64,000 nt of DNA, taken from Streptomyces sp. Tue 6430 (lineage in GTDB: Bacteria > Actinomycetota > Actinomycetes > Streptomycetales > Streptomycetaceae). A program made the translations under genes and the position numbers. Location of the stretch: NCBI GenBank assembly GCA_021568835.1, contig JAKGSH010000001.1, positions 558,001 to 622,000 on the forward strand. Reading direction: 5' to 3'. The notes under the pieces are model-generated. The model saw only the letters and a program-made list of their open reading frames with translations. It was not told the DNA's origin and did no database searches. Shown in pieces: positions 1 through 10,178 of this stretch (position 1 is its first letter; every line of letters begins with the position of its first letter).

Positions 1-73
1 CTGACGGTCTCCACGGGCTGACCCCCCGTACGGTCGTTCCCGCCGCACGGCCACCCCTACCGCACGGCCACCC

Positions 74-1036
74 CTACCGCACGGTGCTCAGCGAGAGCGC
101 GAAGCGGCCCTGCCGGTCCGTCCACCAGCGGGACAGCTCGAGTCCCGCCGCGGACAGCTCCGCGCGCACGCCCGGCTCGCGGAACTTCGCCGAGACCTCC
201 GTGCGCAGCTCCTCGCCCGCCGCGAAGTCGACGGCGAGACCGAGCGCGGGCAGCTTCACCGTCTGCGCCGTGCGGGAGCGCAGCCGCATCTCGATCCACT
301 CGTTCTCCGCGTCCCAGAGCGAGACGTGGTCGAAGGAGTCCGGATCGAAGTCGCCACCCAGCTCGCGGTTGACGACGGCCAGGACGTTCTTGTTGAACGC
401 TGCCGTCACCCCGGCCGCGTCGTCGTACGCCCGCACCAGGACCTCCTCGTCCTTCACGAGGTCCGTGCCGAGCAGCAGGGCGTCGCCCGGCGAGAGCAGC
501 GCCCGCACCGAGCCGAGGAAGGCCGCCCGCTCGGCGGGGAGGAGGTTGCCGATCGTGCCGCCGAGGAACGCCACCAGACGCGGCCCCGGGGTGTCCGGGA
601 GCGTCAGCGGTGCCGTGAAGTCGGCGATGAGGGCGTGGACGGACAGGCCCGGCCGCTCGGCGGCGAGGGCCCGTCCCGCCCCGGTGAGGGCGCTCTCGCT
701 GACGTCGACCGGCACATAGGTGTCCAGGTCCGTCAGCGCGCCGATCAGGTGGCGGGTCTTCTCCGAGGACCCCGAACCCAGCTCGACCAGGGTGCGGGCG
801 CCGGCCGCGGCGGCGATCTCGCCGGCCCGGTCCACGAGGATCTCGCGCTCGGCCCGCGTCGGGTAGTACTCGGGCAACTCGGTGATCCGCTCGAACAGTT
901 CGCTGCCGTCGGCGTCGTAGAACCACTTGGGCGGCAGCGTCTTGGGGGTGGCGGTGAGGCCCTGGAGGACGTCGGCGCGCAGGGCGGCGTCGGTGGCGTC
1001 CTCCGGGAGGGTGCGGGTGATCTGGAAGGGGCTCAC
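74..1036 (-). CDS. egtD: L-histidine N-alpha-methyltransferase EgtD
   Basis: Trimethylates histidine to hercynine with three S-adenosylmethionines, an early step of ergothioneine synthesis in the cytosol. The 320-residue protein has the family length. Visible marks are the SAM-binding stretch VELGSGSSEKT near residue 85, PVDVSESAL after it, and the acidic/aromatic segment near LWDAENEWIEMRLRS. The GTG start overlaps the stop of egtC (GTGA), so it is the last gene of an egtA-B-C-D operon. No frameshift is visible. The 73 bases beyond its stop, up to the window edge, show no gene. Assignment is firm from motif and neighbours. Confidence 0.95.
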   Translation of the reverse strand: MSPFQITRTLPEDATDAALRADVLQGLTATPKTLPPKWFYDADGSELFERITELPEYYPTRAEREILVDRAGEIAAAAGARTLVELGSGSSEKTRHLIGALTDLDTYVPVDVSESALTGAGRALAAERPGLSVHALIADFTAPLTLPDTPGPRLVAFLGGTIGNLLPAERAAFLGSVRALLSPGDALLLGTDLVKDEEVLVRAYDDAAGVTAAFNKNVLAVVNRELGGDFDPDSFDHVSLWDAENEWIEMRLRSRTAQTVKLPALGLAVDFAAGEELRTEVSAKFREPGVRAELSAAGLELSRWWTDRQGRFALSLSTVR

Positions 1037-1854
1037 GAGCCGGTCTCCTCGGGTGATGGGGCCGCCCCAGCGGCGGGGCCGGGAGCGGGGGAGGGCGCCG
1101 CGTCCCCGCTCGGGTCCTTCAGCGGGGTGAGCAGCACCTCGGTGCGGGTCGCCGCGAGCAGGGTCCGGTCGGGGACCTCCTGCCAGCGCGGATCGTCGTC
1201 GTAGGGTTCGGAGGCCACGACCGTGCGGCCGGGCTCCGTCAGGTACCAGAGGGTGTCCCCCCAGGCCGTCGCGGTGACGGTGTCACCGTTGCCGAGCAGC
1301 AGGTTGAGGCGGGATCCGGGGGCCGCCGCGGCGACCTCCTGCACCGTGTCGGCGAGCGCCTGGCCCTCCGTGTCCCCGGCGCGCAGCCGGGCCAGGACCA
1401 GCGCCCACACGAACGCGGAGTCGTTGCGCGCCTCCATCGACAGCACGGCGGACGCCGGCAGCGTGCGCGCGAGCGGCTCCAGCGACCCCGGCCAGCCCGG
1501 CACAGCCCCGTTGTGGCTGAACAGCCAGGGACCCGCCGCGAACGGCGCCGCCGCGGCCTCGGCGTCCGCCCCGGCCAGCGTCGCGTCGCGTACGGCGGCC
1601 AGCACCGCCCCGCTGCGCACGACGCGGGCCAGGTCGGCGAAGGACAGGTCGGCCCAGATCGGGCCGGCCCGGCGGTAGCGGGCCGGCACCGGATCGTCCC
1701 CGGCATACCAACCCACGCCGAAACCATCGGCGTTGACCGTGCCGTACCGCTGCATGCGGGGAGCCCACGACTGGCGGTACAGACTGTGCGGGGGCTCCAC
1801 CAGGAGCCGGCCGAGCGGCTCCCGCGGTCCCAGGAAAGCGAGGTGACGGCACAT
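1033..1854 (-). CDS. egtC: Gamma-glutamyl hercynylcysteine sulfoxide amidohydrolase EgtC
   Basis: Removes the gamma-glutamyl group from the sulfoxide intermediate in ergothioneine synthesis. It is an N-terminal-nucleophile (class II glutamine amidotransferase-like) hydrolase. The protein begins MCRHLAFLG, placing the nucleophile cysteine at position 2. [11 protein letters not shown] and [12 protein letters not shown] are family landmarks. About 273 residues, with a Pro/Ala-rich tail. Its ATG overlaps the TGA of egtB (TGATG) and its stop overlaps egtD. The start is fixed by the catalytic Cys2. In the raw sequence it is fused in frame with egtB because of the egtB frameshifts, so a naive call would give a false EgtB-EgtC fusion. 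Confidence 0.93.
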   Translation of the reverse strand: MCRHLAFLGPREPLGRLLVEPPHSLYRQSWAPRMQRYGTVNADGFGVGWYAGDDPVPARYRRAGPIWADLSFADLARVVRSGAVLAAVRDATLAGADAEAAAAPFAAGPWLFSHNGAVPGWPGSLEPLARTLPASAVLSMEARNDSAFVWALVLARLRAGDTEGQALADTVQEVAAAAPGSRLNLLLGNGDTVTATAWGDTLWYLTEPGRTVVASEPYDDDPRWQEVPDRTLLAATRTEVLLTPLKDPSGDAAPSPAPGPAAGAAPSPEETGS

Positions 1855-3176
1855 CAGACGGCCCCGAGCGGGCGGTGCGGAAGCCGGAGAAGATCTGCCG
1901 CCGGATCGGGAGGTCCCAGTTACGGAAGGTGCCCCGGCAGGCCACCGGGTCCACCGCGAACGAACCGCCCCGCAGCACCTTGTGCTCGGGCCGAAGAACA
2001 CCTCCGAGTACTCCTTGTACGGGAACGCCCGGAAACCGGGGTAGGGCTGGAAGTCGCTCGACGTCCACTCCCACACGTCACCGATCAACTGCCTCACCCC
2101 CAGAGGCGATTCACCGGCCGGATAACTGCCCGCGGGCGCCGGGCGCAGATGGCGCTGGCCCAGGTTGGCGTGCTCGGGCGCGGGGTCGGCGTCGCCCCAC
2201 GGGTAGCGCATCGAGCCGCCGGTCGAGGGGTCGAAGCGGGCCGCCTTCTCCCACTCGGACTCGGTGGGCAGCCGCCGCCCGGCCCAGCGGGCGTAGGCGT
2301 CGGCCTCGTACCAGCACACGTGCAGCACCGGCTCCTCGGGCGGCACGACCTCGGTGACGCCGAAGCGGCGCCGGAGCCACTGGCCGCCGTCGCGGTGCCA
2401 GAACAACGGCGCCCCGATCCGGTGCCGGCGGATGTGGGACCAGCCCTGCGCCGTCCACCAGCGGGGGTCGTCGTAACCGCCGTCGTCGATGAACGCCTGG
2501 TAGGCGCCGTTGGTCACCGGCGTGGTGTCGATGTGGAACGCCGCCACCTCGCGCCGGTGCGCGGGCCGCTCGTTGTCCAGCGCCCAGGGCTCGCCGGAGG
2601 TGCCCATCGTGAACGGGCCGCCCGGCACGAGCACTTCGGACGGGCCGGTGAACAGCGGGGCCGGCTCCGGGTCGGGCGCGGTCAGGGCCTGCGGCCCCGT
2701 GCGCAGCTGATGGGTGATCAGCATGGTCTCGTCGTGCTGCTGTTCGTGCTGGGCGACCATGCCGAAGGCGAAGCCGGCCTCCGTGAGCCGGGTCCCGTCG
2801 AAGTCGGCCGACTCCAGCACGTCCAGGACCCGCCCGCGGACCTCCGCCGCGTAGGCGCGGGCCTCGGCGGGCGGCAGCAGCGGCAGCGAGGGCCGCTCGG
2901 AGCGCGGGTGCTCGAAGGCGTCGTACAGCCCGTCGATCTCGGGGCGCATCGCCTCGCGGCCGGCCACGGCGCGCAGCAGCCACAGCTCTTCCTGGTTCCC
3001 GATGTGCGCGAGGTCCCACACCAGGGGGACATCAGCGGGGAGTGCTGTGCGGTGAGGTCGGGGTCCTCGACGCAGCTGGTCAGGAGCGTGGTGCGGGCGC
3101 GGGCGGCGACGAGGGTGGTGAGTGCCCGCTCGCGCAACGCCTCGGCCTCCAGGGCCTCGGGGACGAGGTCGGTCAT
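1854..3176 (-). CDS. egtB: Hercynine oxygenase (sulfoxide synthase) EgtB, frameshifted
   Basis: Joins hercynine to gamma-glutamylcysteine using O2 and non-haem iron. It has an N-terminal DinB-type domain with the iron-binding HEQQHDE motif and a C-terminal FGE-sulfatase domain ([28 protein letters not shown]). The reading frame is broken three times. A C is missing near 3035 ([11 protein letters not shown] becomes SPWCGT), a base near 1990 ([12 protein letters not shown] is interrupted), and a G near 1870 just before the stop. Repairing each restores a normal EgtB ending GFRTARSG plus a TGA that overlaps the egtC ATG. All three lie in G or C runs, so sequencing error is likelier than gene decay. 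Start ATG overlaps the egtA stop (ATGA). Confidence 0.9.
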
Positions 3177-4480
3177 GTGCGGATGTCCTTCCCGTGGGTG
3201 CGGCCGTCGGTGGCGTGCAGGCGGTCCAGCTGGTCGTCGGCGGGACTGCGGCCCTTGCGGACGTAGCGCTCCAGGTACGCGGCGACGGCGTCCGTCACCC
3301 CGGCGTCGGCGCCGATCCGGGGCAGGGCCTCCAGGGCCGTCGTGAAGCAGGCCACGGCGGTCTCCTGCAGTTCGGGGTCGGCGAGGCCGGAGCGGGCCGC
3401 CTCGCTCCACAGCGGGTTGTGCGGGGCCGGGCCGGACCGGGACCGTTCCGCCAGCGGTTTCACCGCCCGGTAGGCGCTCTCGGCGGCCTCCGGGTCGTCG
3501 AACAGCGCCGTCGTCACCGCGAGCGGCACGATCCAGCCGTCCTCGCCCGGCTGCGCGTCGATCATGCGCAGCTCCAGATGGCCGCGCGGTCTCACCGGCG
3601 GGAACAGCGTGGACATGTGGTACTCGAGGTCCGCCCGGGTGGGCGTCCCCGACCGGGTCCACTCCCGGAAGGTCAGATCCTCGGGCACGTCCCACGGCCC
3701 GTCGTCCCGGCGTACGCACATCACCGGTGCGTCCAGGACGCGTTCGGCCCACGCGGCGCGCGGCTCCCGGTCCAGGTCCGGTGCGCCCGCGCGGCCCGCG
3801 CCGATCTCCGTCCACAGCCGCTGCCGCGTGGAGCGCCAGCCCGTCGGCTCGCCGCCGAGCAGCGGCGAGTTGGCGAAGGCGGCGACCAGGACGGGGCCCA
3901 GCATGTGCGCCAGCCACCAGCGCCGCCCGTGCCCCAGCGGGCCGGGCTCCTCGTGGCCCGCGTCCAGGCAGACCTGCACGGAGGCCGAGGTGCACATCAT
4001 GGCCCGCCCGGCCGGGCCGGTGCGGTCGAGGTGCGTCTCCATGGCGTCGTAGCGCGGCTCGTGCAGGAACCGCCGGGGCGGGTGCCAGGGCTCGGTGCCG
4101 AGTCCGGCGAGGACCAGTCCCGCCTCGCGCAGGACGGCGCGGACGGCGTCCAGGTCGGCGGCGACGGTGCTCACGCACTCCGTCAGGGAGGCGGCGGGCG
4201 GAGAGCTCAGCTCCAGCTGGCCGCCGGGTTCGACGGTGAGCGCCGAGGACAGCGGCACCGTCCGCAGGGCCTCGTAGGCCGCCGCGAGTCGTTCGGGTGG
4301 GACGGGGAGCCGCGGTGAACGCAGCTCGTGGACGAACCATTCCACTTCGACCCCGACGGTACGGGGCGGTCCGGTCTTGAAGCAGATGCCCTTGACCAGG
4401 GCCTCCACCTCGGCCTCGGTGAGCGGGGTACGGGTCCCCGTACAGTCGCTCCCCGAAGCGCTGCTCGATGTGTCGGACAT
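3173..4480 (-). CDS. egtA: Glutamate-cysteine ligase EgtA
   Basis: Makes gamma-glutamylcysteine, the sulfur donor for EgtB. It is a GCS2-type ATP-dependent ligase of about 435 residues. Landmarks are TVGVEVEWFVHE near residue 40, PGGQLELSSPP, MMCTSASVQVCLD, and RPRGHLELRMID near residue 300. The ATG at 4480 was chosen because AGGAGG sits about 7 bases upstream (reverse of 4487-4492); a longer open frame upstream lacks family similarity. It is the first gene of the egt operon, followed by egtB with an ATGA overlap. Intact in this sequence. Confidence 0.94.
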   Translation of the reverse strand: MSDTSSSASGSDCTGTRTPLTEAEVEALVKGICFKTGPPRTVGVEVEWFVHELRSPRLPVPPERLAAAYEALRTVPLSSALTVEPGGQLELSSPPAASLTECVSTVAADLDAVRAVLREAGLVLAGLGTEPWHPPRRFLHEPRYDAMETHLDRTGPAGRAMMCTSASVQVCLDAGHEEPGPLGHGRRWWLAHMLGPVLVAAFANSPLLGGEPTGWRSTRQRLWTEIGAGRAGAPDLDREPRAAWAERVLDAPVMCVRRDDGPWDVPEDLTFREWTRSGTPTRADLEYHMSTLFPPVRPRGHLELRMIDAQPGEDGWIVPLAVTTALFDDPEAAESAYRAVKPLAERSRSGPAPHNPLWSEAARSGLADPELQETAVACFTTALEALPRIGADAGVTDAVAAYLERYVRKGRSPADDQLDRLHATDGRTHGKDIRT

Positions 4481-4808
4481 GTCGGGATCCTCCTGAGATT
4501 CCACCATGCCGCCGGCCCGGCTTCGATGGTGCCGGACCGGCTCGCTCATCCACCCAAGACCCTCTCGCGGCATCGCACAAGAGCGCCCCACGGCGCCCGC
4601 GGGGCCGGAGCGGACTCCTTTCCGTACCGTTTCCAGGGCGTTTCCGAGGGGTTCCCGCAGGGGTTCCCGGTCGGAGAAACCCGGTTGCACCGTCCGTCCA
4701 GCATCGCCGACGATGCGTGCATGAGCACGACGGGGGAGACGGACGGGCGGGGCAGGCCGTGCGGCGCACCGTGCGGCACGCGGCCGTGGCGTCCACGGGG
4801 GTGGCGCC
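4481..4808. other. Divergent intergenic region, egtA / PARG-like gene
   Basis: 328 bases between divergent genes. It must hold both promoters. A small inverted repeat GCATCG-CCGA-CGATGC lies at 4701-4716, close upstream of the right-hand gene. No convincing -35/-10 pair was found. An alternative ATG for the right-hand gene near 4721 is in another frame and gives no family-like sequence. Confidence 0.4.
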
Positions 4809-5641
4809 GTGAGCGCGCGGCTGCGCGGTGTCGCGCGGGAGACGGAGGAGGTCGTGGCCGCGGGCGTGTACCGCACGGCCGACGGCCGCGAGGTGTCGAT
4901 CGCCGCCGCGGTCGGGGTCGCCCGGGAGGGGACCCGTGTGATGGGACCCGGCCCGGTGCCGGTCCCGGAGGGGGTCCTGGGGACCGCCCCGTCCGCCCCG
5001 CGGATCGAGGTCACCGGCGAGAGCAGCCTGGAGGCCGCCCGCCGACTCGCGGACGCCCCGGTGGCGGTGCTCAACTTCGCCTCCGCCCGCAACCCCGGCG
5101 GCGGTTACCTCAACGGCGCCCAGGCCCAGGAGGAGGCCCTGTGCCGCGGCTCCGCGCTGTACACCTGCCTGCTGCGGGCCCCCGGGTTCTACGACCACCA
5201 CCGCGCCACCGCGACCCGTTCTACACGGACCGGGTGGTCCACTCGCCGGCCGTGCCGGTCTTCCGCGACGACCGGGGCCGGTTCCTGCCCGAGCCGTACA
5301 CCGCCGGCTTCCTGACGGCCGCCGCGCCGAACGCCGGTGTGATCCTGCGGACGGCGCCGGAGCGCGCCGGTGAACTGCCGCGCGCCCTGGCCGTACGCGC
5401 CGAACGCGTCCTGGAGACGGCCGCGGCGCACGGCTACCGGCGGCTGGTCCTCGGCGCCTGGGGCTGCGGCGTCTTCCGCAACGACCCCGCGCAGGTGGCG
5501 GGCGCCTTCCGGACGCTGCTGGGACCCGGCGGCCGGTTCGAGGGGACGTTCACGCGGGTGGTGTTCGGGGTGCTGGACCGGACGCCGGGGAGCGTGGTCC
5601 GCCAGGCCTTCGTACGCGCCTTCCCGCAGCCGGAGTCGTAG
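4809..5641 (+). CDS. TIGR02452 family protein (microbial PARG-like), frameshifted
   Basis: Bacterial-type poly(ADP-ribose) glycohydrolase / macrodomain relative, expected to remove ADP-ribose marks. The diagnostic GGG-X(6-8)-QEE catalytic loop is visible as NPGGGYLNGAQAQEEAL near residue 96. The N-terminal half (RGVARETEEVVAAGVY) and the C-terminal half (LGAWGCGVFRNDP, then VVFGVLDR) are both family-like but lie in different frames. One base is missing near 5207 in a run of C (FYDHHRAT then DPFYTDRVV). The GTG start at 4809 is the first one giving family-like sequence. Next to it, convergently, is a MazF-like gene. Confidence 0.85.
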
Positions 5642-5703
5642 CCGCGGCTGCGGCGACGGCTGTGGCCGCGGCTCCGCGAGCGGGTGCGAGCACCGGCCGG
5701 GGC

Positions 5704-6153
5704 TCAGTGCCAGCCGTACCGTTCCCGCAGCCGGTGCACCACCAGGTTGAACCGCATCCGGTCCAGCGCGCAGGCCTCCCGGCGCATGCCCTGCTCGTGC
5801 AGCCGCAGCACGCGGTCGACGGCCACCCAGGAGTCCCGGCCCGAGCGGTCCCAGGGGCCGCCGCCGATCGGCACCCACTCGCGGTCGCCGGCGTGCGGCT
5901 TGCTGGACAGCCGAACGGCGAGGAAGGTGCCGGCCGCCTCCCGGGCGACGACCAGCACCGGGCGGTCCTTGCCCCGTCCGTCGTTCTCCTCGAAGGGCAC
6001 CCAGGTCCAGACGATCTCGCCGGGGTCCGGGTCGCCGTCGTGCGCGGGCGAGTACTCGGTCCGCACCCGGCCGACCTCGCGCGGCTCGGCCTCGACGGTG
6101 GCACAGGGGCCGAAGCGGCCCGGGACGTTCTCTTCTTCGGTGGAAGCGGTCAC
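5704..6153 (-). CDS. PemK/MazF-like toxin-fold protein
   Basis: 149 residues. The central part GEIVWTWVPFEENDGRGKDRP followed by a hydrophobic VLVVAR strand is the typical first strand pair of the PemK/MazF (CcdB-like) fold, and FLAVRLSSKPH matches its next strand. Such proteins are mRNA interferases, but many actinomycete members are solitary. No antitoxin-like small gene is adjacent, so toxin function is not shown. GTG start. The N-terminal 40 residues (EEENVPGRFGPC) are an extension beyond the core domain. No frameshift seen. Confidence 0.7.
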   Translation of the reverse strand: MTASTEEENVPGRFGPCATVEAEPREVGRVRTEYSPAHDGDPDPGEIVWTWVPFEENDGRGKDRPVLVVAREAAGTFLAVRLSSKPHAGDREWVPIGGGPWDRSGRDSWVAVDRVLRLHEQGMRREACALDRMRFNLVVHRLRERYGWH

Positions 6154-6281
6154 GAGGGCACCCTAGGGGCTGCCCCGGGGCCCGTTCCCCGCGGCCCCCG
6201 TGACCACGTCACGCGGGGGCGCCGGCGACTCCGCGGCCCGGGCCCGGGGAGTCCCGCACGGGCGCACCCGGAGCGGGGGGC

Positions 6282-7699
6282 TCACAGCGCCGGGGAGTCC
6301 GTGACGAGCGGCTCCGGCCACCGCTCGTGCCAGCGCAGGTCCGCCTCCAACTGCGCGGCGAGCGACAGCAGCAGCGGCTCGCTGCCGGCGGGCCCGAGCA
6401 GTTGCGCGCCGACCGGCAGGCCGCCGGGCGTGAAGCCCGCGGGCACGTTGACGCCGGGCCAGCCGAGGACGTTCCACGGCCACGCGTAGGGGCACGCGGC
6501 GATCATGGCGCGGTCGGTGGCGAACCCGCCCAGCTCCAGCAGGGCGCCGATGCGGGGCGGGGGAGCGGCCGTCGTCGGCGCGAGCACCACGTCGTACGTC
6601 TCGAAGAAGCGGCCGATACGGCGGTGCAGGACCGCCTCCGCACGGCGGGCCGCCCGCAGCGGGGCGCCGCCGAGGAGCCGGCCGAGCCGGGCGGCGCCAT
6701 GGGTGCGCCGGTCGAGCAGGGCGGGGAACGGCGCCTCGGCCACCCACTCGGCGATCCCCGCGGTCGCCCGGGGCACGAAGGTCAGCCCGATCCGCCCGTA
6801 CGGCGGGTCGGCCTCCTCGACGGTGTGGCCGAGGCCGGCCAGGGTCGTCGCGAGGGCGACGACCCGGTCGCGCACCTCGGGAGCAGCCGGGCCGGTACGG
6901 CGGTGAACGGAGGTTTCAGCGCGAGGGCGACGCGCAGCCGGCCGGGGTCGCGGCCCACCGCGGCGAGGGCGTCGACGGCGGGCGGCCGGTGCGGGTCGCG
7001 CGGATGGTTGCCGCTCGCCGCGTCGAGGAGGAGGGCCGCGTCGGCCACGGTCCTGGCCAGGGTGCCGTTGACCGTGATGCCCTGGAAGGTCTCGCCGCGC
7101 GGCCAGGTCGAGACGCGTCCGCGCTGCGGCTTGACGCCGACGAGGTGGGTCCAGGACGCCGGGATGCGGACCGAGCCGGCGCCGTCCGAGCCGAGCGCGG
7201 CGGGACCAGGCCCGCCGCCACGGCGGCCGCCGAACCGCCGGACGAGCCGCCCGGGGTGTGCCCGGGGTGCCACGGGTTGCGGGTCGCGCCGAAGGCCGGG
7301 CCCTCGGTGAACGGCCACTGTCCGAGTTCGCAGGTGTTCGTCTTGCCGACGATCACGGCCCCGGCCGCGCGCAGCCGCCGTACCGCCTCCCCGTCCTCGG
7401 CGACCGCGGGGTGGGCGCCCGCGCAGCCGAAGGCGGTCGGCTCGCCGGCCACGTCCATGTCGTCCTTCACGGCGACCGGCACCCCAGCAGGGGCCTGCGT
7501 GCGCCGGAGGACAACTCCCGGTCGGCCGCGTCGGCTTCGGCGAGCGCGGCCTCGGTGCGCACGACGCGGAAGGCGTTGAGGGTGCCTGGGTCGCCTCGAT
7601 CCGTGCCAGGGACCGCTCGACCAGCGTGCGGGAGGTGACCTCCCCGGCGGCCAGCGCGCGGGCGGTCTCGATCAGGCCTGCGGAACGGTCGAGCGTCAT
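6282..7699 (-). CDS. Amidase-signature family amidase, multiply frameshifted
   Basis: Amidase-signature hydrolase with a Ser-cisSer-Lys triad. Visible in order are [20 protein letters not shown] (start), the lysine in [12 protein letters not shown], and the glycine/serine loop [18 protein letters not shown]. Then come [19 protein letters not shown]-like [19 protein letters not shown], and the C-terminal [20 protein letters not shown]. These pieces fall in different frames: single-base losses near 7587, 7484, 7200 and 6890, several in G/C runs. Repaired length is about 473 residues, normal for the family. Substrate cannot be read from sequence. Confidence 0.82.
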
Positions 7700-7955
7700 G
7701 GCGGGACACCTCCGTGAGCACCCTCGTGAGCACATTGTGTACCGAACGGTAACGTCTGGCCGCCGGGGGCGGAACGCACCCGGGCCCGCGGCGGGTTCCG
7801 TGTCCGCCGCGGGCGCCGCACGGGCCGCCGCCCGTTCCTGCGCGGGGCATTGACGCGCCCCGGGGCCACCCCTACCTTCTGATCGACTTTCCGAACCTCG
7901 TTCGGCATGCCGAACTTTAGGCGTGTCGAACCTAGCCGTAGGGAGAGAGCCGCAC
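7700..7955. other. Divergent intergenic region, amidase / glycosidase
   Basis: 256 bases between divergent genes. Notable only for a locally AT-richer patch around 7730-7755 and 7875-7930 (ACCTTCTGATCGACTTTCC, then TTCGGCATGCCGAA, a perfect 14-base palindrome at 7901-7914). That palindrome sits about 45 bases before the glycosidase start and could be an operator. Confidence 0.35.
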
Positions 7956-9341
7956 ATGACCGCACGCCGCCCCGCCCCGTCCGCCGCAGCCTGCTGCGCG
8001 CGGTGGCCGCCCTGCCCGTCTCCGCGTTGGCGCTGACCGAGGCGCCCGGTCTGCTCGGCACCGCGCTCGCCGCCGCCCGCCCGGCGGATCGGCCACCCGC
8101 TACACCGTCGTGCCGTTCCTCGACAGCGACGACGGCACGGTGAACGTCTACCAGTCGGACGACGCCACCGACTTCCGCCTCGCCAGGTCCGCCGCCTACA
8201 CCCCGCCCGCGAACCGCATCCGCGACGCGAGCGTCCTCAAGCACACCGACGGCTTCTACTACCTGACCTACACCACGCACACCTGGCAGGACCCCAGCAC
8301 CACCATCGGGTTCGCCCGCAGCGCCGACCGGCTCACCTGGACGTTCCTGTACGACCACCCGGTCCCGGTCGCGGGCCTCTCGCGGGCCTGGGCGCCGGAG
8401 TGGTTCGTCGACGGCGACGGCAGCGTCAACATCATCGTGTCCTGCTCCACCACGGACGACGAGTGGATGTTCACCCCTACCTGCTGAAGGCCACCGACGC
8501 GGGCCTCACCGCCTGGACCTCACCCGTGGCCCTGGCCGGCATCGGCGAGAACCACATCGACACCTTCGTCGTGAAGCTCGGCTCGACCTACCACGCCTTC
8601 ACCAAGAACGAGACGACCAAGTACATCGAGTACGCCACCGCCGCCCGGCTCGCGGGCCCGTACACCATCTCCCGCACCGGTGACTGGGCGGGCTGGGGCA
8701 GCTACCGCGAGGGCCCGGCCCTCGTCCGGCTCGACAACGGCGGCTGGCGCGTCTTCTTCGACGGCTACGGCGACGGCACCTACTACTACAGCGACAGCTA
8801 CGACACCTTCACCACCTGGAGCGCGCCGAAGGCCCTCCCGGGCCTCTCCGGCACGGCCCGCCACTTCACCGTCGTCAAGGAGACGGTGGCCGGCGGGGTG
8901 AGCCTGCCCAGGAACGCCACCCGCTCCTTCCGCTCCGTCAACTACACCACCCGGTACTGGCAGGCGCAGTCCTCGCTGCTCGACCTGCCGGTGGTGACCG
9001 CGGCCGGCACGGCCGCCGAGAAGCAGGCCGCCACCTTCACGGTCGTCCCCGGCCTCGCGGACGCCAACGGCTGCTCCTTCCGCGACGCGGCCGGCAACTA
9101 CCTGCGCCACTACTCCTTCCGCGCCCGCTTCGACCCGAACGACGGCACGTCGGCCTTCGCCAAGGACGCCACCTTCGTCGCCCGCACCGGCACCACGAGC
9201 GGCTCGGCGCGCTTCGAGTCGTACAACTACCCCGGGTACTACCTGCGCCACTACGACTACCGGCTCCGCGTGGAGCACTCCGACGGCACGGAGCTGTTCC
9301 GCCGGGACAGCTCCTTCCTGCCGGTGACCGCCTGGGCCTGA
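7956..9341 (+). CDS. Secreted GH43-type glycosidase with AbfB (CBM42) domain, frameshifted
   Basis: Predicted extracellular alpha-L-arabinofuranosidase or xylosidase-like enzyme. After repair of one missing C, the N-terminus reads as a Tat-type signal (RRSLLRAVAALPVSALAL). The middle has five-bladed-propeller features of GH43-like enzymes (RDASVLKHTDGFYYLTYTT, RAWAPEWFVD, REGPALVRLDNGGWRVFFDGY). The C-terminus is an AbfB arabinose-binding module (FRSVNYTTRYW, NYLRHYSFRARFD, NYPGYYLRHYDYRLRVE). Frame breaks occur near 7985, 8090 and 8480. Upstream GGGAGAGAG serves as ribosome site. Family placement is good, exact specificity unknown. Confidence 0.8.
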
Positions 9342-9488
9342 ACGGCCCCGGCCGACGGCGCGGCGAACACCGGGTGACCCGGACAGCCATGATGATCGCT
9401 GACAGGCATGCGCCGAGGTACGCCCCGGTCCTGCCGTGCGGTGACGGCGATCCGGCGGTGGAGACGGGGCACGACGACAGGAGCACGG

Positions 9489-9870
9489 ATGAACCCCACA
9501 GCCGACGTGCACACCCGCATGGAGGTCATCGACGCCTACCGGGCCCATCTGCACGCGATGGCCGACGGCGACACCGCCGCGCTGGAGGCCCTGCTCGACG
9601 ACGGCTTCACCTGAGGCGGACCACGGGGACGAGCAGCCGAAGGCCGCCTGGCTGGCGGACCTGCGCGCCGAGACGTTCGTCCCGCAGGCGATCGAGGAGA
9701 AGACCGTGACCGTCGCGGTCGACGGCGACACGGCACGCCTCGTGGGCCGCGTGGTCACGCGTCCGGCCGTGGACGGCGCGCACGAGGACCGGCGGCTCCA
9801 GCTGACCATGGACTACGCCCGCGTGCAGGACTCCTGGATCGCCCTGCGTTCGGTGACCCGGAGCTGGTGA
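9489..9870 (+). CDS. SnoaL-like / NTF2-fold small protein, frameshifted
   Basis: About 127 residues. The start MNPTADVHTRMEVIDAYRA with ALLDDGFTL, then the tail KTVTVAVDGDTARLVGRVV and RVQDSWIALRSVTRSW, fit the NTF2-like (SnoaL/DUF4440) fold. The frame is interrupted by a TGA at 9612. Adding one C near 9610 and one G near 9627 joins the two halves with the family-like bridge TLRRTTGDEQPKAAW. Such proteins are often small-molecule isomerases or of unknown role. GGAGCACGG-type ribosome site before the ATG is modest. No functional context. Confidence 0.65.
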
Positions 9871-10178
9871 CCCGCGCGGGCCGGCGTCCCGCCGAGGGTC
9901 CCACCGGCCCGTGGACGCGAAGACGGGGACCGGACGGCCGGCGACGTCGGCGGCGCCACCGCGCCTGTGGGTCTCACCGCGCCTGTGGGCCTCACCGTCA
10001 CCCCGGCGGCGGACGGCCGGGCCCTCGTGGCCGACCGGGCCTTCGCCCGGCCGGCGGAGCGGTGCCCCGACGGCCGCTCCTGCCCGCCCACGGCCCGGAC
10101 CGCGAGCCACCGCGTCCCCCGGAGCCGGGGGCCCGTGCCGGCGGCGGGGCGAGCCCGCGCTGACCGCGGCGGCCGGGA
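9871..10178. other. No gene recognised
   Basis: 308 bases between convergent genes. It contains a near-perfect 18-base direct repeat (CGCCTGTGGGTCTCACCG and CGCCTGTGGGCCTCACCG around 9961-9996). Open frames here show only GC-driven composition without family-like sequence. Confidence 0.4.

Noticed and set aside
1033..3021. EgtB-EgtC fusion protein
   Set aside because: Created by the three egtB frameshifts. The TGATG overlap and Cys2 of EgtC show separate proteins.
4328..4808. N-terminal extension of the PARG-like protein
   Set aside because: The upstream open frame is in a different frame from the family-like start and is the antisense of egtA over much of its length.
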